Below are positions 14,544-22,344 of a DNA stretch of 22,344 nucleotides, in pieces. This DNA comes from an uncultured Clostridia bacterium. GTDB lineage: Bacteria > Bacillota > Clostridia > Christensenellales > Borkfalkiaceae. The notes under the pieces are model-generated. The model worked only from the letters and a program-made list of their open reading frames with translations. It searched no databases and was not told the DNA's origin. The stretch covers positions 1 through 22,344 of the forward strand of contig CAMUFJ010000028.1 in assembly GCA_947088135.1 (NCBI GenBank), written 5' to 3'. Positions within the stretch are counted from its first letter, which is position 1, and every line of letters begins with the position of its first letter. A program made the translations under genes and the position numbers.

Positions 14544-15431
14544 TCAGTCGACGTTTTTCAACGGGACGGGGCGTTGTTTGCCGATAAAGATGACGCCGAG
14601 AGTGCCCGGTCCGCAATGAGCGCCGATGACGGGCCCCACGATTTGGCGTACAACGTGCGCATCGGGACGCTTTTTCAAAATGAGGTCGCGGAGTTTATCC
14701 CCTTCCTCTTTGCAATCCGCATCCACGACGTACACCGAATATTTATCTTCGTCGGTAAGCTCGTCGACGACCTTTTGGGCGAGCGTGGAAATGGCTTTCT
14801 TTCTTCCCCCGAGCTTGGCAAGCACCTTCAACCCGCCATCTTCGTCTACGGAAAGCATGGGTTTCAACCCCAAAACGGTGCCCGCAAACGCCGCAAAGCC
14901 CGAACAGCGTCCGCCGCGTTTGAGGTGCATAAGATCGTCTACCACGAAATACACGCAGACGCGGTTGGTGAAATCTTTTAAAAAGTTTAAAATATCCTCG
15001 TCGCTCGCGCCGTTTTGCTTTAAAATCGCCGCCTGTTCCACCTGAATGCCCGCACCCAAGCTGATACTGTTGGTGTCGAACACGGTGAGCTTGCGCTCGG
15101 GGAACCGCTCTTTGAGCTCCGCATACGCCGCGTCGAGCTGGGCGAACGTACCGCTGAGTTTGTGGGAAAAGCTGACGTAGAGCACGTCCTCCCCCTTCTC
15201 GAAATAAGGCGTTAAAATTTGTTTATAGTCCTCGGGATTGAGCGCCTGCGTTTTGGGGATCTCCCCGCCGCGCACACTGCCGTAAAAATGTTCAAAGTCT
15301 GTCTTTTCGCCTAAATCGTAATAAAATTCTTCGCCTGCAAGCGTGTAGGGCATAGAAATATAATCGAGCCCCAATTCTTTTACGCGGGTATGCCAAAGCT
15401 CCCCGTTGGAATCGCATAATAAAACGCTCAT
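14544..15431 (-). CDS. degV: DegV family fatty-acid-binding protein
   Basis: DegV/FakB family protein; members bind a fatty acid and present it to the FakA kinase for membrane lipid synthesis. The 295 residues show an N-terminal CDSN (6-9, the family's D-S motif), TQALNP at 61-66, SFSHKLSGTF at 88-97 with the serine and threonine expected around the lipid carboxylate, FDTNSISLGAG, and VVDDLMHLKRGGRCSG. The ATG has AAAGGAG six bases upstream. It has its own promoter and probable terminator, so it is likely monocistronic. No fakA is in view, so the lipid link is known of the family only. Confidence 0.93.
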   Translation of the reverse strand: MSVLLCDSNGELWHTRVKELGLDYISMPYTLAGEEFYYDLGEKTDFEHFYGSVRGGEIPKTQALNPEDYKQILTPYFEKGEDVLYVSFSHKLSGTFAQLDAAYAELKERFPERKLTVFDTNSISLGAGIQVEQAAILKQNGASDEDILNFLKDFTNRVCVYFVVDDLMHLKRGGRCSGFAAFAGTVLGLKPMLSVDEDGGLKVLAKLGGRKKAISTLAQKVVDELTDEDKYSVYVVDADCKEEGDKLRDLILKKRPDAHVVRQIVGPVIGAHCGPGTLGVIFIGKQRPVPLKNVD

Positions 15432-15475
15432 TCAAAACTCCTTTATACAACAAAAAAATTGCGTTTTGTACAGCT

Positions 15476-15504
15476 ATTATACAATATAGGGCACTCTTTG
15501 TCAA
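15476..15504 (-). promoter_or_regulatory. Perfect-consensus sigma-A promoter for degV
   Basis: On the minus strand, TTGACA (15504-15499), 17-bp spacer, TATAAT (15481-15476), starting transcription near 15469, with the degV ribosome site about 25 nt further on. It begins only 17 bases after the mutY stop; no separate mutY terminator is evident. Confidence 0.88.
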
Positions 15505-15520
15505 CATTATCGAAAGCCCA

Positions 15521-16528
15521 TTAGTTCACTTTACGCGTGATCCAGGGCAAAAATACCTTAAAAGCGGAGGGAATTGCGTAACTTTCCGCAATTTTTTCCG
15601 CGCTCGCCCACACGAATTGCGGAAATTTTTCCCGCGCGCGGACGAGATAACCCGTCATGTGCCATTCCACGTGCGTAAAAATGTGCTTGGCGCGCTTCTC
15701 GACAACGACCTCGCCGTAGTTTTCCGCACCGTCCTCTATAAAAGGGAACTGCCACATTCCCGCAAGCAAACCCTTATCCTCCCGCTTGACGAGCGCGAAC
15801 TCCTCTCCGTAAAACAGCACGAGCGCCTTTTTTCGCTCGATTTTTCTCGCCCGTTTTTCCGCGCGGACGGGGTAATTTTCCTGCGTTTCGCTTTCCCGCG
15901 CAAGGCAGAGGTTCTGCCAAGGGCATTCCCCGCAGAGGGGCGCGCCGTTGGGCACGCACACGATCGCGCCGAGCTCCATGAGCGCTTGACAAAAATCCCC
16001 CGCTTCCGCAGGGTAAACTTCCCGCAAACGGGAAGCGAAATTCGCTTTGGTTTCGGGCGCGTCGATATTCTCTCCGCTCGCAAGCAGACGGGTAAGCACG
16101 CGCAACACGTTTCCGTCCACCGCGGGACAAGGAAGAGAGTAGGCGATGGAGCAGATCGCCCCCGCCGTATAATCGCCGACGCCGGGCAGAGCGCGCACCC
16201 CCTCGAACGTGTTGGGAAACCCGTGCTCCGCGATGATTTGCGCCGCCTTGTGCAGATTGCGGGCGCGGGAATAGTAGCCTAACCCCTCCCACGCTTTGAG
16301 CACCTCTTCGACGTCCGCTTCCGCCAAGGCTTTCGCCGTGGGAAAACGCGCCATGAAGCGGAGATAATACTCTTTCACCGCCTCGACGCGGGTCTGTTGA
16401 AGCATGATCTCGGATACCCAAACGCGGTACGGATCGAAAGCCCCCCGCCACGGAAGCGTGCGTTTATTTTGGTTGTACCACGCCAAGAGAGGAGAAACGG
16501 CGGCGCGCAAGCGTTGTATTTCGTTCAT
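15521..16528 (-). CDS. mutY: A/G-specific adenine glycosylase MutY
   Basis: Removes adenine mispaired with 8-oxoguanine. The 335-residue protein has the catalytic glutamate in VSEIMLQQTRV (E40), the helix-hairpin-helix LPGVGDYTAGAI (114-125) and the catalytic aspartate in AVDGNV (D138). Four cysteines (191, 199, 202, 208) form the iron-sulfur cluster with spacing C-x7-C-x2-C-x5-C, one residue longer in the first loop than in E. coli (x6) as I recall. The C-terminal NUDIX-like domain (about 230-335) contains the LLAGMWQFP motif typical of the 8-oxoG-recognition domain. Its start is 6 nt after the fhs stop and the ribosome site is weak, so it is probably expressed by coupling with fhs. Confidence 0.97.
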   Translation of the reverse strand: MNEIQRLRAAVSPLLAWYNQNKRTLPWRGAFDPYRVWVSEIMLQQTRVEAVKEYYLRFMARFPTAKALAEADVEEVLKAWEGLGYYSRARNLHKAAQIIAEHGFPNTFEGVRALPGVGDYTAGAICSIAYSLPCPAVDGNVLRVLTRLLASGENIDAPETKANFASRLREVYPAEAGDFCQALMELGAIVCVPNGAPLCGECPWQNLCLARESETQENYPVRAEKRARKIERKKALVLFYGEEFALVKREDKGLLAGMWQFPFIEDGAENYGEVVVEKRAKHIFTHVEWHMTGYLVRAREKFPQFVWASAEKIAESYAIPSAFKVFLPWITRKVN

Positions 16529-16534
16529 AACGAA

Positions 16535-18199
16535 TCAAAACAGTCCTACGATTTTTCCGTGTTCGTCCACGTCTACGGCTTCCGCCGCGGGCACTTTGGG
16601 AAGCCCTGGCATGGTGAGAATATTCCCCGTGAGCACGACGGCGAAGCCTGCGCCCGCCGAAACCTTTACGCTTCTCACCGTCACCTCGAAGTCCTCGGGC
16701 GCGCCGAGTTTTTTCGCGTCGTCCGAAAAAGAGTACTGCGTTTTCGCCATGCAGACGGGCAAGCCGCCGAACCCGAGCGCAGTGAGCCTGTCGATCTGCT
16801 CTGTCGCTTCGGGGGTATAGACGACGCCTTTCCCACGGTAAATTTTGGTAACGACGGCGTTGATTTTTTCGCGGACGGGAAGCTTTTCGTCGTAGCAGAA
16901 TCGGAAATTATTGGGTTTTTCGGCGAGCCGTACGACCTCGCGCGCGAGCTCCTCGCCCCCCTTTCCTCCCTCCGCCCAAACGGTGGAGAGCACAACGTTG
17001 ACGCCGAGCTCGGCGCACTTTTGCATGACGAGCGCAATCTCCGCGTCGGTATCGGCGGGAAAGCGGTTGATCGCCACGACCGCGGGCAAGCGGTATACCT
17101 GCGTAATATTTTCAAGATGCCTCAAAAGGTTGGGAAGCCCCGCTTCGAGCGCGGACAAATTCTCTTCGCCAAGCTCCGTCTTTTGCAATCCGCCGTGCAT
17201 TTTCAGCGCGCGGACAGTCCCCACGAGCACGACCGCAGAAGGCTTTAACCCCGCCGCACGGCACTTGATATCGAGAAATTTTTCCGCGCCCAAGTCTGCG
17301 CCGAAGCCCGCTTCCGTCACCGCGTAATCGGCGAGTTTTAAGGCTGTGCGCGTCGCAAGTACGGAATTGCACCCGTGCGCGATATTCGCAAACGGTCCGC
17401 CGTGAACGATCGCGGGAGTCCCTTCGAGCGTCTGCACCAAATTGGGTTTTAAAGCATCCTTCAATAACGCGGTCATCGCGCCCGCCGCCTTCAAATCCCC
17501 CGCCGTGACGGGTTTCCCCTCGTAAGTATAGCCCACGATCATGCGGGAGAGGCGCTTTTTTAAATCGGAGAGCGAAGTTGCAAGGCAGAGCACCGCCATG
17601 ATCTCGCTTGCCACGGTAATATCGTAACCGTCCTTACGGGGCACGCCGTTCTTTCCTCCGCCCAATCCGTCCTCCACGAAGCGGAGCTGCCTATCGTTCA
17701 TATCCACACACCTGCGCCAGGTGATCTTTTCGGAATCGATCCCGAGTTCGTTGCCTTGAAAAATATGATTATCGAGCATAGCGGCAAGCAGATTGTTCGC
17801 CGCGCCGATCGCATGGAAGTCGCCCGTAAAATGCAGGTTGATATCCTCCATCGGGACGACCTGCGCGTAGCCTCCGCCCGCCGCGCCGCCCTTGATGCCG
17901 AACACGGGGCCCAAGGAAGGCTCGCGAAGCGCGACCGCCGTCTTTTTGCCGATACGGGAAAGCCCGTCTGCAAGCCCGATGCTCGTAGTCGTCTTTCCCT
18001 CGCCGGCGGGTGTGGGCGTGATTGCCGTAACGAGAACGAGCTTGCCCTCCTTCCCCTTGCGCTCCTGCACGGACAGGTCGATTTTCGCCTTGTACTTGCC
18101 GTAGTATTCGATTTCCTCCTCGGAAAGTCCAAGCTTTTTCGCGATCTGCGAAATGTGTTGCATATTCGCTTCTTGGGCGATTTGAATGTCGGATTTCAC
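16535..18199 (-). CDS. fhs: Formate-tetrahydrofolate ligase
   Basis: ATP-dependent enzyme making 10-formyl-THF from formate and THF, feeding purine synthesis and initiator tRNA formylation, and the acetyl-CoA pathway where present. The 554 residues include the ATP-binding loop TPTPAGEGKTTT (61-72) and the signature EPSLGPVFGIKGGAAGGGY (93-111), with the LHFTGDFHAIGAANNLLAA stretch after it, all intact; length is normal. It starts with GTG (18197-18199), with AGGAG about 8 nt upstream. It lies 101 nt after purL and 6 nt before mutY. Presence does not by itself prove acetogenesis; its neighbour suggests a purine role. Confidence 0.98.
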   Translation of the reverse strand: MKSDIQIAQEANMQHISQIAKKLGLSEEEIEYYGKYKAKIDLSVQERKGKEGKLVLVTAITPTPAGEGKTTTSIGLADGLSRIGKKTAVALREPSLGPVFGIKGGAAGGGYAQVVPMEDINLHFTGDFHAIGAANNLLAAMLDNHIFQGNELGIDSEKITWRRCVDMNDRQLRFVEDGLGGGKNGVPRKDGYDITVASEIMAVLCLATSLSDLKKRLSRMIVGYTYEGKPVTAGDLKAAGAMTALLKDALKPNLVQTLEGTPAIVHGGPFANIAHGCNSVLATRTALKLADYAVTEAGFGADLGAEKFLDIKCRAAGLKPSAVVLVGTVRALKMHGGLQKTELGEENLSALEAGLPNLLRHLENITQVYRLPAVVAINRFPADTDAEIALVMQKCAELGVNVVLSTVWAEGGKGGEELAREVVRLAEKPNNFRFCYDEKLPVREKINAVVTKIYRGKGVVYTPEATEQIDRLTALGFGGLPVCMAKTQYSFSDDAKKLGAPEDFEVTVRSVKVSAGAGFAVVLTGNILTMPGLPKVPAAEAVDVDEHGKIVGLF

Positions 18200-18221
18200 A
18201 AAAAATTCTCCTTTCGCCGAC

Positions 18222-18236
18222 CTTTCGTACCGAAAG
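18222..18236 (-). promoter_or_regulatory. Short hairpin in the purL-fhs gap
   Basis: CTTTCG, a TAC loop and CGAAAG form a perfect 6-bp stem just upstream of the fhs ribosome site. A wider CTATAC/GTATAG inverted repeat (27 nt apart) surrounds the middle of the 101-nt gap. There is no T-run for termination on the minus strand. Its role is unknown; it could be an attenuator or a stabilising hairpin. Confidence 0.35.
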
Positions 18237-18300
18237 ACTATACGGGCTTCTTTCTCTGTCGGCTTCTTTTTGTATAGGAAGCGTTACGTCCTTTCCCTTC

Positions 18301-21300
18301 TCACTTAAAATAACGTACGGCGCTCTCGAATAGACGCATATCGTAATCGCCGGGGACGTTTTTATACAGTCCGTATCCCTTGCGCTCGGAGTGCCCCATT
18401 TTGCCGAACACCCTGCCGTCGGGCGAGAGGATTCCCTCGATCGCGTGCGTGCTCCCGTTGGGGTTGAAATGCACGTCCATGCTCGCCTCGTTCGCAAAAT
18501 CGACGTACTGCGTCATGATCTGTCCGTTCGCGGCAAGCCTTTTTACGAGCTCGTCGCTTGCGACGAATTTCCCCTCGCCGTGAGAGATGGGCACGGAGAA
18601 CACGTCTCCCGTGCGCACGCCCGTAAGCCACGGGGATTTGACGGACGCGACCCGCACGCGCACAATGCGCGACTGATGCCGCCCGATGTCGTTATACGTA
18701 AGGGTAGGACAGTTTTCATCGGTATCGACGATTTTGCCGTACGGCACGAGCCCGAGCTTGATAAGCGCTTGGAATCCGTTGCAGATACCGCCCATGAGCC
18801 CGTCCCGCCGTTCCAAAAGCGCGGTGACTTCTTCCTTGATCTGCTCCCCGCGGAAGAACGCGGTGATGAATTTACCCGATCCGTCGGGCTCGTCACCCCC
18901 CGAAAATCCGCCCGGAATAAACACGATCTGGCTCTCTCTTACGAGGGAGGCGAACTTCTCGGCGGAGCGCAGCACCTCTTCCTTGGTGCGGTTGCGAATG
19001 ACGAAGATATGCGGTCTTGCGCCCGCGTCCGCAAACGCCTTCGCCGTATCGTATTCGCAGTTCGTGCCGGGGAATACGGGAATGAGCACATTGGGCGCGG
19101 GATTGGGCGCAGAGCACACCGCGGGGCTGACCTGCGGGCTCGTGAAGGTTTCCGCCTCCCGCGCGGGCGTCGGAATATTGCAGGGATAGACGGGTTCGAG
19201 CTTATTCTCGTACAGCCGTTGAAGTTCGCCCAAAGAGAGCGCTTCCCCGCCCTTTACGATTATTCTTTCCGAGGTCGTCGTGCCGAGCGGAATACCCACG
19301 GCGTCGTTCCCCGCAAGCTCTATGATGAAAGACCCGTAATGATAACCGAAAATCTGTTCCTCGCTCAAAGAGGAGGCGAAGCGGAAACCGAGCCCGTTGC
19401 CGAGGCACATTTTGAGCACGCCCTCCGCCGCCCCGCCGTAGCCGAGGGTATAGACGGACAGCGCTCCGCGCAGACGAATGAGATTTGTAACCGTTCTGAA
19501 ATTGCGAAGCAAAGACGCGGTGACGGGCAATCCGTTATCGTCGTAATCGGGGCAGAGCAAAACAACCTTGTGCCCCGCGCCCTTAAATTCGGGAGAAATC
19601 ACGTCGCGCACCTTGCCCGTCGTCACCGCGAAAGAAACGAGGGTGGGCGGAACGTCGATTTGCTCGAAGCTTCCGCTCATGGAATCCTTTCCGCCGATCG
19701 CCGCAACGCCGAGCTCGACCTGCGCCTTGAACGCGCCGAGAAGCGCAGACAAGGGCTGACCCCAACGAACGGGATCTTTCCCCGGCTTTAAGAAATATTC
19801 TTGGAAGGAAAGATAGACGTCCTTAAAGCTCGCGCCCGCGGCAATGAGTTTGCTCACGCTCTCAACGACCGCCAGATACGCGCCGTGGTAAGGGCTCTTT
19901 TCGGCGACGTAGGGATTTCCGCCCCATGCCATGAAGGAAACCGTATCGGTATGCCCCTTCTCCGCGGAAACGAGATGCACCATCGCCTGCGAGGGCGTCA
20001 ACTGATATTTTCCGCCGAAGGGCATGAGCACGGTACCCGCGCCGATAGTAGAATCGAACCGCTCGGAAAGACCGCGCTTGGAGCACACGTTCAAATCGGA
20101 AGCGAGCGACTTCATGCCTTCCGCGAACGCGGGATATTCCCGTTCCCTATAATCTTGAACGGGCGCAGGCGTTATATCGATATGCTTTTCCGCGCCGTTG
20201 GAATTGAGGAATTCCCGCGAAATATCCACGACCGTCTTGCCGTTCCAGGTCATGACAAGACGAGCCTCCTCCGTGACCTCCGCGACCACGGTCGCCTCCA
20301 AATTTTCCTTGCCCGCGAGCGCAATAAATTCTTCCGCCCTGTCCGCCTCGACCACAACCGCCATGCGCTCCTGCGATTCGGAAATGGCAAGCTCGGTGCC
20401 GTCCAACCCGTCGTACTTTTTGGGGACGGCGTTTAAGTCTATTTTCAGTCCGTCGGCAAGCTCGCCGATCGCAACGGACACGCCTCCCGCACCGAAGTCG
20501 TTACAGCGTTTTACGAGGAGCATTGCCCGCTTGTTGCGGAAGAGGCGTTGGAGCTTTCTTTCCTCGGGCGCGTTGCCCTTCTGCACCTCCGCCCCGCAGT
20601 GCGTGAGAGATTCGAGGGTGTGCGATTTGGAAGAACCCGTCGCACCCCCGCAACCGTCCCGCCCCGTTCTTCCGCCGAGCAGGATCACTTTATCGCCCGC
20701 AGAAGGCGATTCTCTTCTCACGTTCTCCTCGGGCGTTGCGGCGATCACCGCGCCGATTTCAAGGCGTTTCGCCGCATACCCTTCGTGGTAAATTTCGTCT
20801 ACCTGACCCGTGGCAAGTCCGATTTGATTCCCGTAAGAGGAATAACCCGCCGCCGCCGTGGTGACGATCTTGCGCTGGGGAAGCTTCCCTTTCATCGTTT
20901 CGGAAACGGGAAGCAGAGGATTTGCCGCGCCCGTCACGCGCATGGCGGCATAGACGTAGCTCCTGCCCGAAAGCGGATCGCGGATCGCCCCGCCGATACA
21001 GGTCGCCGCTCCGCCGAAGGGCTCGATTTCCGTGGGGTGATTATGCGTTTCGTTTTTAAAGAGGAGCAGCCAATTCTCGTCGTTACCGTCGACGGTGACT
21101 TTTATCTTCACCGTGCAGGCGTTGATCTCCTCCGATTCGTCGAGCTTTTCCAAGAGCCCGCGCTTTTTTAACAGCTTGCACGCGATCGTGCCGATATCCA
21201 TGAGGTTCACTGGTTTTTTGCGCCCGATCTCATCCCGCGCCGCCAAATATTCTTTGTATGCCTCGGCGAGAAGTCCGTCCTCGAATTCCACCTTGTCGAT

Positions 21301-21990
21301 GGTGGTGAGGAAGGTGGTATGACGGCAATGGTCGGACCAATAAGTGTCGATCATGCGGATCTCGGTCAAGGTAGGGTCGCGCTGTTCGGAACGGAAATAG
21401 TCGCGGCAAAAAGCGATATCGTCTTCGTCCATGGCAAGCGCGTACTGCAATGCAAACGCTTTCAGTTCCTCTTTTGTATAGTCGATAAATCCGTGCAAGG
21501 TCGCCACTTCCGCAGGCACGGGGTGGTCGATTTTCAACGTCTGCGGTTTGGAAAGGCTCGCCTCCCTGCTCTCGACGGGGTTGATGACGTAATGCTTGAT
21601 CGCTCCGAGCTCCTCTTCGCTCACCGTCCCGTAAACGGCGTAAACCTTCGCCGTGCGAATGACGGGGCGCGGGCCCATAGAAACGAGCTGAATGCACTGC
21701 GCCGCGGAATCGGCACGCTGATCGAACTGTCCGGGAAGGTACTCCACCGCAAATACGCGCGCGCCCGAAAGATCCGCGCCCTCCGTCGCGGTATCCATCT
21801 GCGGTTCGGAAAACACCGTTTTAACGCAACGGTTGAAAAGTTCTTCCTCGATATCCTCCGCGTCGTAACGGTTGAGAACGCGGATTTTTTCCACACTCTT
21901 TACGCCGAGCAATTCCCTTGCGTCGGCAAGCAATGCCTTGGCTTCGTTATCGAAGCCCGCTCTCTTTTCTACGTAAATTCTGTAAACCAT
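18301..21990 (-). CDS. purL: Phosphoribosylformylglycinamidine synthase, single-chain (PurL)
   Basis: Fourth step of de novo purine synthesis (FGAR to FGAM with glutamine and ATP). The 1229-residue protein fuses an N-terminal PurS-like domain (about 1-150), the synthetase (about 160-940, two AIRS-type halves) and a glutaminase (about 967-1229). Motifs: WSDHCRHTTF (218-227), FKNETHNHPTEIEPFGGAATC (the residues from about 311), CNDFGAGGVS (496-505), GGKDSMSGSF (766-775), and in the glutaminase GGICNGFQ with catalytic C1070, SHGEGKF (1136-1142) and NPNGSTHAIEGI with H1182 and E1185. The start is ATG at 21988-21990, with AAGGAG upstream; an in-frame extension to 22077 runs into the hairpin repeats and is rejected. 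It is preceded by a gene that is probably purD and followed by fhs, giving a purine and one-carbon cluster. Confidence 0.98.
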   Translation of the reverse strand: MVYRIYVEKRAGFDNEAKALLADARELLGVKSVEKIRVLNRYDAEDIEEELFNRCVKTVFSEPQMDTATEGADLSGARVFAVEYLPGQFDQRADSAAQCIQLVSMGPRPVIRTAKVYAVYGTVSEEELGAIKHYVINPVESREASLSKPQTLKIDHPVPAEVATLHGFIDYTKEELKAFALQYALAMDEDDIAFCRDYFRSEQRDPTLTEIRMIDTYWSDHCRHTTFLTTIDKVEFEDGLLAEAYKEYLAARDEIGRKKPVNLMDIGTIACKLLKKRGLLEKLDESEEINACTVKIKVTVDGNDENWLLLFKNETHNHPTEIEPFGGAATCIGGAIRDPLSGRSYVYAAMRVTGAANPLLPVSETMKGKLPQRKIVTTAAAGYSSYGNQIGLATGQVDEIYHEGYAAKRLEIGAVIAATPEENVRRESPSAGDKVILLGGRTGRDGCGGATGSSKSHTLESLTHCGAEVQKGNAPEERKLQRLFRNKRAMLLVKRCNDFGAGGVSVAIGELADGLKIDLNAVPKKYDGLDGTELAISESQERMAVVVEADRAEEFIALAGKENLEATVVAEVTEEARLVMTWNGKTVVDISREFLNSNGAEKHIDITPAPVQDYREREYPAFAEGMKSLASDLNVCSKRGLSERFDSTIGAGTVLMPFGGKYQLTPSQAMVHLVSAEKGHTDTVSFMAWGGNPYVAEKSPYHGAYLAVVESVSKLIAAGASFKDVYLSFQEYFLKPGKDPVRWGQPLSALLGAFKAQVELGVAAIGGKDSMSGSFEQIDVPPTLVSFAVTTGKVRDVISPEFKGAGHKVVLLCPDYDDNGLPVTASLLRNFRTVTNLIRLRGALSVYTLGYGGAAEGVLKMCLGNGLGFRFASSLSEEQIFGYHYGSFIIELAGNDAVGIPLGTTTSERIIVKGGEALSLGELQRLYENKLEPVYPCNIPTPAREAETFTSPQVSPAVCSAPNPAPNVLIPVFPGTNCEYDTAKAFADAGARPHIFVIRNRTKEEVLRSAEKFASLVRESQIVFIPGGFSGGDEPDGSGKFITAFFRGEQIKEEVTALLERRDGLMGGICNGFQALIKLGLVPYGKIVDTDENCPTLTYNDIGRHQSRIVRVRVASVKSPWLTGVRTGDVFSVPISHGEGKFVASDELVKRLAANGQIMTQYVDFANEASMDVHFNPNGSTHAIEGILSPDGRVFGKMGHSERKGYGLYKNVPGDYDMRLFESAVRYFK

Positions 21991-22013
21991 AAAAAAGTTC
22001 TCCTTAGGCTCAC

Positions 22014-22273
22014 ACTTTTCTTTGCTTGACGCGCAAAGAAAAGTTCGTGATTTGAGGGAAACCGCGTCCGCACGCACTGCGTGCTAACGGACGAGTATTT
22101 CCACTCTGCGGGCGAATTTTAGGGGCGCACGATTTACTTCGCCCGCATTCACCCTTCCTGTAAAAGTCGAATGAGTTCGACAAATGTTGTCCCGCTGCGG
22201 AAGGCAACCTTCCTTGTGGAAAGTATCTATAACTTGACTCCCCTTGCTAAGGGGAGCGTCGCTGTTAGGCGAC
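22014..22273. repeat. Series of about seven short hairpins upstream of purL
   Basis: The 297-bp gap holds in order: 22014-22044 (12-bp stem, ACTTTTCTTTGC, 7-nt loop); 22065-22093 (CGTCCG/CGGACG enclosing GCACGC/GCGTGC); 22107-22147 (10-bp TGCGGGCGAA, 21-nt loop); 22166-22181 (6-bp GTCGAA); 22199-22213 (6-bp GGAAGG, CAA loop); 22238-22256 (8-bp CTCCCCTT); 22258-22273 (5-bp GTCGC). Each stem is perfect, or nearly so. The last two resemble, from memory, CCCCTCAGT...CTCCCC dispersed elements common between genes in gut Clostridia. No gene is evident; a 65-codon frame (22010-22207, minus) runs through the hairpins. It may be a REP- or MITE-like composite; no transposase is present. Confidence 0.7.
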
Positions 22274-22287
22274 TGAGGGGTAAAACG

Positions 22288-22344
22288 TCACTCCTCGTCG
22301 AGGACGGCGAGGGCGCGCGCGCCGATGTCCCTGCGCATGTAGGC
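22288..22344 (-). CDS. purD: C-terminal fragment, probably phosphoribosylamine-glycine ligase (PurD)
   Basis: The last 19 codons of a gene entering from the right, ending with a TGA (22288-22290) and reading AYMRRDIGARALAVLDEE. The RRDIGARAL part resembles the final RxDIG(x)RAL motif of PurD (GAR synthetase), and the position directly before purL fits a purine gene. Too short to be sure; another purine enzyme with a similar tail is possible. Confidence 0.6.
   Translation of the reverse strand, partial: AYMRRDIGARALAVLDEE

Noticed and set aside
14353..14619. Plus-strand frame of 88 codons in the tmk leader and promoter
   Set aside because: It crosses the tmk promoter, the inverted repeat and the degV end; no ribosome site or family match.
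21991..22077. Extended N-terminus of purL (29 residues more)
   Set aside because: The extension enters the 12-bp hairpin; the ATG at 21990 has a good ribosome site and the family start MVYRIYV.
22010..22207. 65-codon minus-strand frame upstream of purL
   Set aside because: Runs through the hairpins; composition reflects the repeats, so probably not a real gene.
21991..22287. Purine riboswitch upstream of purL
   Set aside because: No recognisable purine aptamer core; the region is a row of simple hairpins.
1..22344. CRISPR arrays, tRNA, rRNA, transposase or phage genes
   Set aside because: No regular spaced repeats, no tRNA-like cloverleaf, and no mobile-element proteins were seen in the intergenic gaps or genes.

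Overview
The window looks like a chromosomal segment of an uncultured Gram-positive bacterium of the Clostridia, with fairly GC-rich codons. The clues are clostridial-type gene families: a GrpE/DnaK pair, a KtrAB potassium system, RbgA, DegV, a single-chain PurL fused to its glutaminase, formate-tetrahydrofolate ligase, and a phosphoribosyltransferase-like family I know mainly from Clostridia. The genus cannot be fixed from this sequence alone. Almost every gene is on the minus strand, so transcription runs from high to low coordinates. One gene (1997-2623) is on the plus strand.

Layout from left to right. 1-1826: grpE followed by dnaK (dnaK runs off the left edge). 1827-1996: a divergent intergenic region with three palindromes and a good plus-strand promoter. 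1997-2623: a phosphoribosyltransferase-like gene, ending at a 20-bp bidirectional terminator shared with the convergent ktrBA operon (2704-4735). 4845-10457: one giant gene, a 1870-residue DUF4011 / superfamily 1 helicase / Vsr-like nuclease / DUF3320 protein. This is the strongest candidate for a defence or accessory function. 10614-14314: a housekeeping block, in transcription order tmk, rimM, trmD, rbgA, rnhB, yraN (nucleotide synthesis, ribosome and tRNA maturation, R-loop and DNA maintenance). 14544-15431: degV with its own promoter. 15521-16528: mutY. 16535-18199: fhs. 18301-21990: purL. 21991-22287: an unusual series of about seven short hairpins. 22288-22344: the last 19 codons of a gene that is probably purD.

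The purD, purL and fhs genes form a purine and one-carbon group, because fhs makes the 10-formyl-THF consumed in purine synthesis. Two minus-strand promoters match the sigma-A consensus in both hexamers with 17-bp spacing (before tmk and before degV). The tmk promoter is built into a 12-bp inverted repeat.

Most of the window is ordinary housekeeping sequence. The parts worth a second look are the helicase-nuclease with its apparently dead transglutaminase-like N-terminal domain, the PRTase-like protein whose PRPP loop lacks the acidic pair, the hairpin series before purL, the palindromes before grpE, and the promoter-in-hairpin and leader of tmk. No CRISPR array, tRNA, rRNA, transposase or prophage gene was seen.
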